A DNA stretch of 64,000 nt, taken from assembly GCA_029718625.1 (NCBI GenBank), contig CM056376.1, positions 121,922,264 to 121,986,263 of the forward strand, given 5' to 3'. The notes under the pieces are model-generated. The model saw nothing but the letters and a program-made list of their open reading frames with translations, was not told the origin of the DNA and ran no database searches. Source of the stretch: Synaphobranchus kaupii (Eukaryota; Chordata; Actinopteri; Anguilliformes; Synaphobranchidae). The position numbers and the translations under genes are program-made. Positions within the stretch are counted from its first letter, which is position 1; the number at the start of each line of letters is the position of its first letter. Of this stretch, positions 33,686 through 45,370 are shown piece by piece.

Positions 33686-34998
33686 GATGGACAGCCCTGT
33701 TACTTTGGCTGAATTCAAAGACTTGATTCATAACACTGTAACTGAGGAATGTACATGCTTCTGAGTCTAAGTGCCATTATCTTCACATATTTATTCATTT
33801 ATTTCTCAATTACTGTATTGTTTGAATGTTGTCTTGTATTGTTCTACTTATTGTATTACTTGCTGCCGCTTGGCCAGGATACCCTTGTAAAATAAATATT
33901 TATCTCAAGGGGACTTTCCTTTTAAACTAAAATAAAATAGCTAGCTCATTGTGACCAACATAAATGAATTGATGTTTTTTGCACAAATGCACATTTCCTG
34001 TAAACAGCATGCATACGTTAATACGGCCATATTAAGTACGTATCCTCTTGCAGCTGTATTGCCCTGAACACGATCCCTTCCCTCCCAGGGCACATTTCCA
34101 TGATATGATGAGGCCACTGGAGTTCACCGACATCATGCCTTAATGCGGTGTTGTCTTGCTGGAAGCGATATTCAGCAAATGAACCACAATAAACTCTGCA
34201 GTTGCCCAGAGGCACCTCGCTTGCAGTGCTCTGGAAGAGAGTTCATTAGCCTTTCATCTCCTGTGAAGGCTTTCTTCTCGCAAAGGTGCCTCAAATTTGA
34301 CCCCCTTGCACCGCCCGAAGATAACTTATACGAAATGAGCCTTGATTTCTATCCTGTCCTGGGGATTTCTGAGGGGTGGTCTCCATGACCAAAGCTGTAT
34401 TTCTTCCCATATCGTGACCGCGGGCACATCAGGCATCATCATAGGGACCAAAGATGATGCCCAGTGGAGATCCAGGATTCAAGTCCCTGCAAATTCTGCA
34501 TCCCTGTAAAAGTTATCAATAATTATTTATTTCCTCATTTCTCTGTTGTATGGTTGCTGCAATAATTCCTACTTTTATTCTGTGGTAAACCCATTAGCTT
34601 GCATTTACTGAAGGGGATTAAAGATGCTTTGTAAGTAGTCATTTTTACATACAGTATTCATTAACAGAATATGGACAGCTGTATAAGTGGGCATTTGGCA
34701 TTTGGCAAAGTGCATCTTTCATGTCCTCCTATTGTCATAACATGACTATGGTTGCAGTTTTCTGTTAATTAGTCCATGTAATGAACAGAATGGTACTGAA
34801 ACTAAAAGGGGAGCTCATCATAATGGTGTGCTTGGCAGTCATCACCATGGTAAAGCCTTTCTAATGGATCTTACTAGGCCAATTCCAAAACCTTTCTCAG
34901 AAAGTAAGAAATGTAGCAAAGTGTATCAGTGCTCCTTATTTTAGTGGCCACAGGACTCAAATGACACCAGAATTGTAGTACATTTTTCTGCACAGACA
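33686..34998. other. Unique-looking non-coding DNA
   Basis: No gene recognised. The 34015-34340 stretch has balanced composition and no repeat character and is a candidate conserved regulatory block, unproven. Confidence 0.35.
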
Positions 34999-35039
<41 letters not shown>

Positions 35040-35072
35040 GATGATTATTATTATTATTAGTAGTAGTATTAA

Positions 35073-35104
<32 letters not shown>

Positions 35105-35130
35105 TTAATAATAAAAAAAATAATAATCAA
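34999..35130. repeat. (TTA)n/(TAG)n compound microsatellite
   Basis: About 130 bp of TTA, then TAG, then TAA units. Confidence 0.9.
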
Positions 35131-35264
35131 GGAGATCTGCATACACTGATACTTGTCTTGTTTTATAATCACAAAATCCTTCTATAATTAGCCCTCTGGA
35201 AGATGCTTTTCTTACTTTCTGAGATGATGTCTTTATCTCTAACAACATACAGGGCAGTTTTATA

Positions 35265-35420
35265 TACATCCAAATATTTATTTATATATCAAATTTATTA
35301 GGTTATGCACCTTGCAGAAGCATCCAATGGCAGTGTCCTAGCTGGGATTTGAAGATGAAATTTCTTAGCTCTGAACCCAGGTCCTTTTTAATCTCACTAG
35401 AATGCCTGCCTCTGCAGTAC
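35265..35420 (-). repeat. tRNA-SINE fragment, minus strand
   Basis: The plus strand reads the antisense of the B-box region and following body of the same SINE as at 10805 (TAGCTGGGATTTGAA at about 35338-35352 and TAGGTTATGCACCTTGC at about 35300-35316). Diverged. Confidence 0.45.
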
Positions 35421-36044
35421 ACTGCCTGTACATACTTACATGCGACTTTCATTAATATGGTTCTTTTCATCAGGCAAGATCAAAGTGAGGTTTTAGGTCA
35501 CCTCATGCACCACTGAGGTAGGCATCCTACCTCATGTGAAGCTAAACATTGCAAACTGCAGGCTGATTTTTCCGTGCATCACAGGTGATGAACCATACAA
35601 TATTTTCCAGATATTTTTCTCTGAATCAGTAATGCAACAAATTAATCATACACTTGTAGCCAAAGGGGAACACACACAATGACCTTGTATTTTTTTTTTT
35701 TTCATAAGGATCTCTGAACACTTTCAATTGCTAATTTACTTGCTGTTGGCTTAGGGTGGTTGCCAAGGAAACAAGCCCGGGGGTAAATCTATTCTGTGAA
35801 ATTCTAGTTTTTTTTTTTTTTTTTTTTTAACTGGAAATCAAATCTGTGCAAACTCAAAGTAATGTTTTTTTTTCTCTTTTTTACCCTATTAGAACAGCTG
35901 TGTGCGTTTACCTGAGCAAATACATCACTCTCTCTCTCCCTCTCTCATAAAGGGAAAGAGAATCGCTTTAACTGACGTGAATTAAAATGCACCTAGGACC
36001 GTTGCCAGAGAAACCATCATCACTTTACACAATGGTGATCGTGT

Positions 36045-36260
36045 GACACTCATTTGCATTTTGTGTTTGCATAGCCCTTATCTAGGGTGGCTTACGAGAA
36101 TTACAGTGTTATCCATTTATACAGCTGGATATTTACTGAAACAACTCAGGTTAAGCATCGTGGCCAAGGGGACTAGTGCAGACTGCTGCAAGGGTACAAA
36201 GCCCATAGTGTTGCTCAGTATTGCAGTAATCTTACAAGAGGCTTCTGCTGACTCATTTGA
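36045..36260 (-). repeat. SINE/LINE-tail fragment, minus strand
   Basis: It contains CCATTTATACAGCTGGATAT (36112-36131) and the following ctgaaacaactcaggttaag tract, a very common fish SINE body in antisense. The tRNA-like head is not recognisable. Confidence 0.5.
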
Positions 36261-36600
36261 TTGTGACCCACACTTTTGTGTGCCAAGGGTACTGTTAAGG
36301 AAAATGTCCAGGAGAATGCAAACAGGAGAGGCTAAACAATGCTGGCATCTGGGATAGCATCCTGCGATATAGCGGAAACAGACAGACAGCTAGCCAGCTA
36401 GCTAGCTACCACCTGCTTCCTAAAATTCCAAAAAGAGGCATTAAAATGTATTGAAGGGACCTGGTGTTGGCTTTGTTACTAAGAAAGGCAGTATTACCAT
36501 AAAATTGAAAAGAAAATATCATTCAAGGTCCTTAAATACAATCTAATCATGACGTCTGGGCAACTTAGTACATGCAATTTTGAAGAAAGTTTTGCCTGTA
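36261..36600. other. Non-coding stretch
   Basis: Short GCTAGCTAGC-type words near 36390-36410. No gene. Confidence 0.35.
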
Positions 36601-36609
36601 TGGCTGTTA

Positions 36610-36840
36610 AAGCACAATGAATCAAGGGGGCTGAATACTTAAGGAATTGATTGGTTTCTGTTTTATATTCGTAAATAATTTGGAATAAATTGTAGATTTT
36701 ACTTTTCACATTGACATTTTTTAATTCTTTGTGTTGAATACCTGCAAAAAAAATTATTTTTATCAAATATTCATACACAACAAAATATGAAAAAGTTGAA
36801 GGGGGCTGTATACTTTTTCAACCCACTTTTTCAACCCATG
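36610..36840. repeat. Tc1/mariner-type end fragment
   Basis: Motifs of the form GGGGGCTGAATACTTAAG (36627-36644) and GGGGGCTGTATACTTTTTCA (36801-36820) bracket AT-rich sequence, as at the ends of a widespread fish Tc1-like transposon. No transposase remains. Confidence 0.45.
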
Positions 36841-38083
36841 TATATATACATACAGTATACATGGTAGAAAAAACTGTCGTGTATACACAATGTTGCCAGA
36901 GTGGGATTAATTTGCTCTGTTTGTTTAGTTTGCTAGTTAACTTCTGGTTGGGCACCAATGAGTTAATGCTGTAGTCTGTCTTAATCCTGTTTTATTATCT
37001 GTTGTTGTATCATAATATGTGAGAAGAGTCTGCATACTCTCTCTGCAGGAAACAGGAAGTAAACCATAACCCAGGGCACTTTTATTTTATTTATTGATTT
37101 ATTGTCTGTTTTTATTGATTGTCTAAGACTAAGGCTTTATTTTTTGTTACAAGAAAAAACAAAGGTCACAGTAAAATATAAATTGTACACAGAGAAAGAT
37201 AAATAAAAGATATATACTTAACTATTTGACCTGTACTTTGCTCAGATACATTTACAGTGAAAAATTAAAGACAACCATGAGGGGCAAAGAAGTCACAAAA
37301 AACCTTGGTTTTAGTGATATCACTTCCAAACCAGGAGGTGGCATTCTTTTTTCATTGTGACAATAAACCAAGGAACACGATCTGGTAAGTGAATGTCTTC
37401 CCCACACAGCTTTTCTTTAGTCTACAAAATGCATGGTTTGTTATGTTTTGTCTTTCACTGTATACCGTGACACCAAAGATATCACAATAAATTGTGATTT
37501 TCAGATTGTAGAGCTTGTTGTGTAGAAGAGCTTGAAGCTTTCCAGGAAAATGTTTAGTTAGTTCAGTTTCTGAGCAATTATAAATTAGACTTTCATGGTC
37601 CATTTATTTGGAATGGGCTTGGTGCATTTAACACATAATTATAATTATATATATATATATATATACACACATTTGTTTGTTTGTTTTTTTGTAGGTCCCA
37701 CTCGTCCTCCATGACAAAAGAAAACATGGAGACAAATTCCAAATCCGTATTGAGTGACAAGTCCAAGATTATGTGCCTTTTCATAGTGCTGTCACAAATG
37801 TCATGTTCTTATTCATTCCTTCCCTAAGGCCTCTGTTGTTATCCTCGAACCATCAGAGCTGAATATTTAGTCCTCTGAACTCTATGCGTAGAACACAAGA
37901 TATTAGAAAATATCTGTTATAAATAGGGCTAAAACAATGTTATTTATTTATTTGTTCATTATATGTTAATTAGTATGTGAACTAGACAAGTAGGAAATAT
38001 GCAATTTATACTTGAATAAGCACTTTCTTTATTCTGTCAAGGCCCCTGAGACTAAAGGATTTGGTGATGTAATGCATTTATTT
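36841..38083. other. Non-coding AT-rich stretch
   Basis: Contains a short (AT)n at about 37644-37665. No gene recognised. Confidence 0.4.
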
Positions 38084-38084
38084 G

Positions 38085-38168
<84 letters not shown>

Positions 38169-38177
38169 TGTGTGTGG
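38084..38177. repeat. (GT)n microsatellite
   Basis: About 94 bp of GT repeats with single GC and TT interruptions. Confidence 0.97.
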
Positions 38178-38262
38178 GCTGTGGCTCTTCCACAGGATGA
38201 TATGATGTACCTAGTGCAGTCGTTTACCAGCTTAAGGTGCATGCTGGCCTGCTTGCTTGTTT

Positions 38263-38477
38263 CAGCCTGCTAACCCAGCTAGCTAACCGGCTTGCTTGCT
38301 TGTTTCAGCCTGCTAACCCAGCTAGCTAACCGGCTTGCTTGCTTGTTTCAGCCAGCTAACCCAGCTAGCTAACCGGCTTGCTTGCTTGTTTCAGCCAGCT
38401 AACCCAGCTAGCTAACCAGCTTGCTTGCTTGTTTCAGCCTGCTAACCCAGCTAGCTAACCAGCTTGGTTGCTTGTCT
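38263..38477. repeat. 43-bp minisatellite, 5 copies
   Basis: CAGCC begins units at 38263, 38306, 38349, 38392 and 38435, exactly 43 bp apart. Each unit contains CCCAGCTAGCTAACC and GCTTGCTTGCTTG. Units differ at a few positions (CCTG or CCAG; CCGG or CCAG). Confidence 0.95.
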
Positions 38478-39230
38478 GCATGCTGCCATCTGCTGCTAAC
38501 GCTGTCGCTGACTAACCTCTGGTTTAAAAGGAAGCCAATTGCGTAAGCCTTCCCTGTCAATACAGAGCATCTCTATGACCAAGACTCCTACTGTGCCTCC
38601 ACATGGCAACCCATGGTAACTGTTCATATGCAGCCCCAGGGCAAACCTGTAGGGGATCTCGGAGCTGCAGTGGTCCCCAGATGTATTCACCATCTACTAA
38701 CCACTGTCCCACTGTCACGAGGATAAGCCAAACCGGCACAGCGGCTAGGGGAGACAACCCCGACAAATCTATGGAGTATGTAAGTCAATTTTATGTATGA
38801 AGCAAAGTGCTATATAAAAATATACAAGTAAGATATAAATAAATATACACACAAACAAACACAAGACTAAAAGAACCCACCTATTAAAAAATGTGCACCT
38901 CACACATTGGGCTCCACAGCAATCTGAAGTGGCACCAGCACCAGGAGTACTAAACCTCCCCTATGAAGCGCCATTCTGGACTAAAGTCATTTGAAAAACG
39001 GATGCGATATACGAGAACTCTTAAATCTCTTAAATGCACGAACATCCGGTATTTTCATTCCTCTAGACGGTTACATGCCTCATTGCACTATAGCCTACTG
39101 TTCCCAAATTGTTCCACTAATGCACTAATAGTGGTAACGTTACTAGTGGCTAGCCGACCTAATTCACACGTAGTAGGCTATACAGAATACATAATAATAA
39201 CAATGCCTGACATATATATACTGTATATAT
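38478..39230. other. Non-coding stretch
   Basis: A moderately GC-rich tract at 38560-38790 has short open frames on both strands but no recognised protein or splice context. Confidence 0.35.
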
Positions 39231-39235
39231 ATATA

Positions 39236-39715
39236 TAGCGCCTTTCTCAATACTCTAAGTACTTTACAATGATGAGGGGAAAACTCACTTCAATCACCAA
39301 TGTGTAGCACCCACCTGGGTGATGCAACAGCAGCCATTGTGCACCAGAATGCTCACCACACATCAGCTGAGGTGGAGAGAAGAATTTATTAGCCAATTAA
39401 ACTGGGGGATGATTAGGTGGCAGATTGAAAGAGCCTGTGTTGGGAGTTTAGCCAGGAAAACCCTTCTGTTTGCAATAAGTGTCATGGGATCTTTAATGAC
39501 CACAGTGAGTCAGGACCTCGGTTTAATGTCTCATCCGAAAGACAGCATCTCCTACAGCACAGTGTCCCCAACATTTCTCTGGGGTATTGGGGTTTATTTG
39601 ACCAGAGGGCAGGAGGTCTCCCAAGTACTAACCAAGCCCACACCTGCTTAGCTTCAGCCATTCAGCAGGAGCAGATTGCATGGTGGTATGGCTGCTGGCA
39701 ACATTCCCTGTCGAA
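39236..39715 (-). repeat. 5S rRNA-derived SINE (SINE3-like), minus strand
   Basis: Read on the minus strand from about 39715 the head contains GCCATACCACC (plus-strand 39682-39692), then GAAGCTAAGCAGG (39641-39653) and TTGGTTAGTACTTGGGAGAC (39618-39637), which are the internal promoter and 3' portions of 5S rRNA. The far end at 39236-39260 reads a CTTTGAG...GAGAAAGGCGCTATAT-like tail. A diverged second copy of the 5S part lies at 49965-50035. 5S-derived SINEs are known from zebrafish and other fish. Confidence 0.8.
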
Positions 39716-39769
39716 TGAACAGAACCACCTCAATCTCTCTCGCAAGCTACTTTCATTTGCGTGCGCTGT

Positions 39770-40055
39770 CCATCGGACCTCTCTCGCGAGCTAACTGGAC
39801 CTTTCCTGCAGGATAACTGGATCTCTCTCGCGAGCTAACTGGACCTTTCCTGCAGGATAACTGGATCTCTCTCGCGAGCTAACTGGACCTTTCCTGCAGG
39901 ATAACTGGATCTCTCTCGCGAGCTAACTGGACCTTTCCTGCAGGATAACTGGATCTCTCTCGCGGGATAACTGGACCTGTCCTGCAGGATAACTGGATCT
40001 CTCTCGCGAGCTAACTGGACCTTTCCTGTAGGATAACTGGATCTCTCTCGCGCTA
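39770..40055. repeat. 44-bp minisatellite, about 6.5 copies
   Basis: CTCTCGCGAG-type landmarks fall at 39781, 39825, 39869, 39913, 39957 (variant), 40001 and 40045 (truncated), each 44 bp apart. Each unit has two self-complementary words, CTCGCGAG and CCTGCAGG. Because 44 is not a multiple of 3, the open frame it creates on the minus strand is a repeat artefact. Confidence 0.95.
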
Positions 40056-43000
40056 AAGTGGTTTGTTTCCTCTCGTGTTTTTCAAGTGACTTTTGTCCAG
40101 AATAGTGCCTCATAGTTCCCATCCCTAAACGAGAGCAAGAGTCATCATCGATCCAGATGGCCAGCTAATTATTGTGCGTGCGTGCGTGCCCAAGAACTAA
40201 CCCTAATCCATCTTATTCACAGCATCATGGGGCTGGCCTGGGATCAGGTGATGGACTTCTATACTGCAGGTTCTTTTGCAGATTTTTCAGTATGTGGGCC
40301 TGTGCTCTTGGTGGCACATGGGTAACTTGACCGTGATGTAAGCGCTTGACCCAGAGGCCAATTCCACTTCCAGATGGAGGCACACAGAGCCACAGCTGCA
40401 AGATCAATCAGAGATTTTTGAAAACTGGCAGACTAAAAATAGAGAATAAAAAAACCAACAGGGGGCAATGCTGTGTTTTGCAGGATTTTGCAATGAAAAA
40501 TTAACAAACAAGGAATCTAATCAAGGACGCAGCACAATACAGTTCCAACCCCTTGTGCCCCCAGTGGCCATGTTAATTAGACACTAACAATAACATACAT
40601 TTTTAGGTATTGTTTTTATCTGTTATTGATTCAAGGTGCTCCTCTGTCATAAACTGCTGCAAAGTTTAGACTCTTCACACTTTGATGCAAAAAAGCCTCA
40701 ATCGGTTAAACCACTACAGAGATAACGAAAGCAATAACAAGGCAGTACTCACCAAAGGAGGACCAACATTGACAGCTTAGGTTGATAACTGTAATATTTT
40801 ATAATCCAAAAACTGTCTGCAACAAGACAAAAGGCTGCTAATCCTATTGTACTGGCATTTACGTAAACAAATCCCCCGCAAGCCGTAAGCAATCAATCTA
40901 CTCTTTCTACATAGGCTAGAAGAAGCCGATGTATTATTATTACATTTTTTTTGCAGTGCGCACGTGGCAGCTTTTCACATGACCCAATCTATTGTTTATT
41001 GGCAAATGCATACATTTAATCAATACAGAATAAAGATAATACAAACAATTGAACTTTTTTTTTTGTTGTTTTTCAGAATATATATGTCCTGCATATTTAC
41101 TGAGTGAGACTCCCATAGTATCAGGGGATTTACTCATTTTGGTACAAGGGTGCTTTTTGTTTCAAGCTTTGAACCATTTCTGTACTGAATATAGTTTTGG
41201 ACATAATAAGGTTTATTTAAGACAATGGGAAACATTTTGGATTCTTACAAAATGCCCTGGGTTTTATGGAGTAAAAAATGTTCTGTATGTATTGATGTGC
41301 ATGCTATATGATACTATATTACTCATTTATAAGTGTTTAGACCATTTATCCTGCTTAAATAAGCATATGATCATTCAAAAATTTTATATTCCATTGATAA
41401 GGATCAGTTTGTTTGTCCCATAATTCAAATTCAGAAAATGGTTAATGCATTTTTTAAGTCAAAAAAGATAGTTTGCATGATTGTACCGAGAAAAAAACCC
41501 AAAAAAAAACATATACAGTACTATGCTGTATTTCATTGGATAACTTGCATAAAAATAGAAAATAAGCTTGCCTAGAAGGTACTTTTCTCTTGAACTATGC
41601 TGTAATTAAGAATGGGGGTTGTGTTTTCTGGCACCTGAAAAAGTGGATAATTGTTGCATCTGTCAACAGAAATGGTAGCATGCTGCTCCAAACGGAATAG
41701 ATTAATTGTCCAGATTTTCATCACGCAATTAATTGAACGTTGAAGGCACATGGCATTCTAAAAATCTAAAAAATCTTTTTCAGGATACTAAATGCATTGA
41801 ATTAGTCATACCAATTATTAAAATACTGAACTCAATGGCTATATGTAGTATTGTAATTGTGTTTTTTTTGTTTTGTTATTATTATTAATTTATTTGCTTT
41901 TGTATGAATAATTAGCTATAAACCACAAACCTTAGCTTATCTAAAATTGAATATGCACTTTTTATGACAAAAACTATACTTTTTTAATCAGAATGGTAAC
42001 AAAGGCATCCACTAATGAAAAATAAAAGATTAGAATCTTTCCGTAGGTCCCAATGTTATACAGAAACAGGAGATGACAGATCGACTGTATTAGTACAGAG
42101 GACTGTTTCTTAATCATGGTTTAATTGCTATGCAAATGTGTCTTTCTGGAGAGCAGAGTATTGAAAAGTACTGTCACTATAGTCACCACTTCTTATCGTC
42201 AGTTTGAAGCCTGGGTTGTCATGGCAGCATCATTTGCTTTGAACTATGAGTTGAACTCTAACAGACAGAAGCTGATATCTGTTACTGCGTCATGTGAAGT
42301 GTTTTGCTTTTTTTAATTAATTATGTCTATTGTATTATTTTTATGGTGTTGTGTGTTACACAATGGCTGTTGTTGTGTTTCTCATTTGTTGTTCAGCACT
42401 TTAATTTTGTGAAAAGCACTTTATAAATAAAATACATTGCTAGTGGAATTGTTTGAAAGCTCTATTTTCAGTTAGACTGTGTCACCAGCTAGAGTGGCAG
42501 TATTTTGGTATTCTTATCTTTCCAGTCTTCTGGAAATGAAACCCACCTCTGCTAACCTCCATCTCAAACATTCCTTTGAAGCTCCTGCTATTACCTTGAA
42601 AATCCCACTGCTGCATTACAGGACAGCAATGCCATTTTGTGTCTCTCACCATTTTCCTAAAAATCTTTTTTTAGGCATGAAAAACTTCAAGGCTCACACT
42701 CTAGACACTCAGCCACACCACACCTGCAATTATCCTTCAGTAGCTCAAATGTACAAAAACTGCCATAATTTATAAATGGTGAAACCAACATATGGAAAAA
42801 TACCCCTTAATAAAAGTTGAGTTTCATTTGTACTTTAACCACAGGTGAATTGTTTGATTACCAATCTAAAATTGTGGAGTACAGAGCCAATTAAAGAAAA
42901 ACATTTATTTCTCCAAAACATTATGGAGGGCACTGTCCTCAGCAGCAGTAATCCAGCCACTCGGCAAACAATGCCAACAGAGCCCTTTTCATCCTATTCT

Positions 43001-43436
43001 TGCTGCAACCAGTGACCTTGAATATTCTTGACTGCATACCTTACATAACATCTGGTCAGATTCGGTTTGTTAGCAATGCAGTACTACTCAATTAGTAAGC
43101 TAATTTAGAATCAACAACTAATCTGTATAACATTGTTTACCATTGAATATTCACTGTCAAATCAATTATATTTGATTTTCATCATCAGCATTGGTGAATC
43201 AACAGGTGATTTTGGCTTGGCCTGTCAACTTACCAATTTGGTTGGTAACACTAAATAGAATATTGAGGGTTTCATAATGACAATTATTTTCAAATGTATT
43301 AATATTTAGATTTCACACAAATGACTGGTTTTGAAAAATGTGGACAAAATTTAAAAGTGGAGTACAGAGCCAATAAAAGTACTATTTTATTCAATGTTGT
43401 TAGCAAGCTACAGGTCGGTTTGTTTACCATAGATAC
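40056..43436. other. Non-coding AT-rich stretch
   Basis: No convincing gene: the longest open frame, at 41049-41423, is low-complexity hydrophobic and AT-driven. A GCGTGCGTGCGTGC run lies at about 40176-40189, and a gcactttataaataaa-like SINE/LINE tail at about 42415-42431. Confidence 0.4.
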
Positions 43437-43645
43437 AGTGCCCTCCACTATTATTGGTCCCCCTGGCAAAGATGAGTGAAAAGGCTTATAAAAAATTCAC
43501 CATTTGGTGAATTGAAAAAATTTGAAAAATCCAACCTTTAATTGAAGTAAATTTATTATGAGAAAAAAAAAATCTCTCATCAAGCAATAATAATTTTTTA
43601 ACAAAACCATGTGTGCCACAATTATTGGCACCCCTGCATTTATAT
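43437..43645 (+). mobile_element. Orphan left end of the Tc1 family found at 8730
   Basis: TACAGTGCCCTCCACTATTA at 43435-43454, then the diagnostic AAAAATTCACCATTTGGTGA and the inner ACAATTATTGGCACCCC at about 43619-43635. More diverged at the outer end than the copy at 33453. Confidence 0.75.
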
Positions 43646-43659
43646 ATAGAATAAGGTGA

Positions 43660-44150
43660 TCATTTTTAATATTTGGTCGCATATCCTTTGCATGCCGTGA
43701 CTTCCTGATGTCTGTGACCCAACAACATCAAGACTCTTGATATCTTATTTTCTGGTACTCTTACAAGCGATACTATAACGTCTCTGCATTTGAATGGATC
43801 TCTATGGGAATTGGGGGGTGGGACTAGGTTTAGCTGTAAATTACACTGGAACAGTACGGAACACATGGTTGGCTATCAAGTCATCAAGGGTCTGATGTAT
43901 CAAACAAGCCTTAAACCATCACTCTGCTGCCAAAAATACAGTAGATATGGATGGATAACTTGAAGGGTTTCTTCTCCTGACTTATTTTTCCATAGAGATC
44001 AATAGGAAAATTTGTCAGGAGAAACAAACCTTAAAGTGATCCATCCATATCTACTGCATATCTGGCAACAGAGTGATGGTATGAGGCTCGTTTGATACTT
44101 CAGACCCTTGATGACTTACAGCCATTTTACCAACCATGTATTCCACGGAC
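43660..44150. repeat. Partial copy of the palindromic repeat family
   Basis: It begins with the ATTTGGTCGCATATCC segment of the left arm (43670-43685), runs through the centre (about 43990), and stops at about 44145 in the right arm, where unrelated sequence starts. Confidence 0.75.
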
Positions 44151-44930
44151 CATTGGTGTTTGCTTTTCTGTTTTGTTCTCCATAGCGTTTGTGTGTTCTA
44201 GTGGGTTGCAATGCAAGGTAGCTACGTGAATGACCAGCCAAGTCAGTTGCAGATCCAGTGGGTTGCTAAGCTAAGCACATGAGTTACCAGCCTCGGCGAA
44301 TCAATAGACGGCTTCTCATTTACCAGCGCCGGCCTCTCATTTACCAGCGCTGGCTTATCAGTCGCTAGATCAATTGCCAGCTTCGAGTAAGTCTAGTTGT
44401 ATCCACCAACAGCCTCTCAGTAGCCTAATCTTATTTTTGGCACTTATCCTGCACCATAAAAGTGAAGGCAAATGGCTAATTAAAGCCCCAGTGACCAATA
44501 ATAAGTAAGTCTTTTGCTGACGTTATCGCTCTCCTAGGGTCACGGTTGAGTCCGTCCCTTGATCGTTAATATTACACAATACCCCGGTTTTCCCACCGCC
44601 ACGCCAACAATTCAATTTTTAACTTTCAAAAGACAAACATAAGCGTTACAAGGACCAAAGTCCATCCCAAAACCAGCTCCACTGTCGCACAGTGTAGTCA
44701 GTATCATGGGACTGGGTGAAGTACCGATAAATAAACTAATCAAACCAATCCTGCAGCATGCTGATGGCAGAGACAGTTCTCGAGTGTATGCTACAGTTTT
44801 CTAATATAATAATAATAACAAATCTGCCATGCCTAGGGTTGTATGTAAAATAGTAGCTGTACTACAGATCTAATTTAGCTGCTACTGTTTATTTTTGAAA
44901 TGTATTTTGATTAATTAAGGAGTTGTATTT
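44151..44930. other. Unassigned, possibly LTR-derived sequence
   Basis: It contains tandem CATTTACCAGCGC words (44318-44350) and mixed-composition sequence unlike its AT-rich surroundings. No TG...CA boundaries with a duplication were found, so no element is claimed. Confidence 0.25.
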
Positions 44931-44934
44931 CATA

Positions 44935-45370
44935 GAATAACTTTATTTCCCCCAGGAGGAACTTCAGGTGAAATAGCCAGCATACAATAAATGAAATAAA
45001 CAATTTACATAAATTACATTAAGAAATAAAAGTACAGAAATTGCATTTAGAGATTCCTAAATTACATTACTGGTATTGCAAATTAGAAACTAATAATTCT
45101 ATTAAGATTCGAGGAAGAAAAATTGCATAGAACTAAAAACAATAGACACTAAGATACATTTTGGACAAGGCTAATTTATTCCAACTCTTTCTATCCGGTT
45201 CATGGCCCCATTTTGGGTGGTAATAGGGCTTTCACAATCCTGTATGAGCACCTCTGCCTCTTTACTGGGCATTACACTGGGAAGTCTATAGTGTCTGTGC
45301 AGATGCTTCAGCCAGAAGATGCATGGTCTCTGTATAGTTGAAGCAGTTCAACCTACTCAAACGAGGAAAG
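44935..45370 (-). repeat. Possible LINE 3' end, minus strand
   Basis: The minus strand resembles the 3' region of fish LINEs ending in a GGGGGAAATAAAG-type terminus (plus-strand 44941-44953). No coding sequence is readable. Confidence 0.3.

Noticed and set aside
39835..40122. 95-codon minus-strand open frame with repeated RSSYPAGKVQLARERDP-like units
   Set aside because: Purely a translation of the 44-bp tandem repeat. No start context, splice signals or family match.
41049..41423. 124-codon plus-strand frame rich in Leu, Ile, Phe and Cys
   Set aside because: AT-rich composition naturally gives such hydrophobic frames. No membrane-protein family or splice support was recognised.
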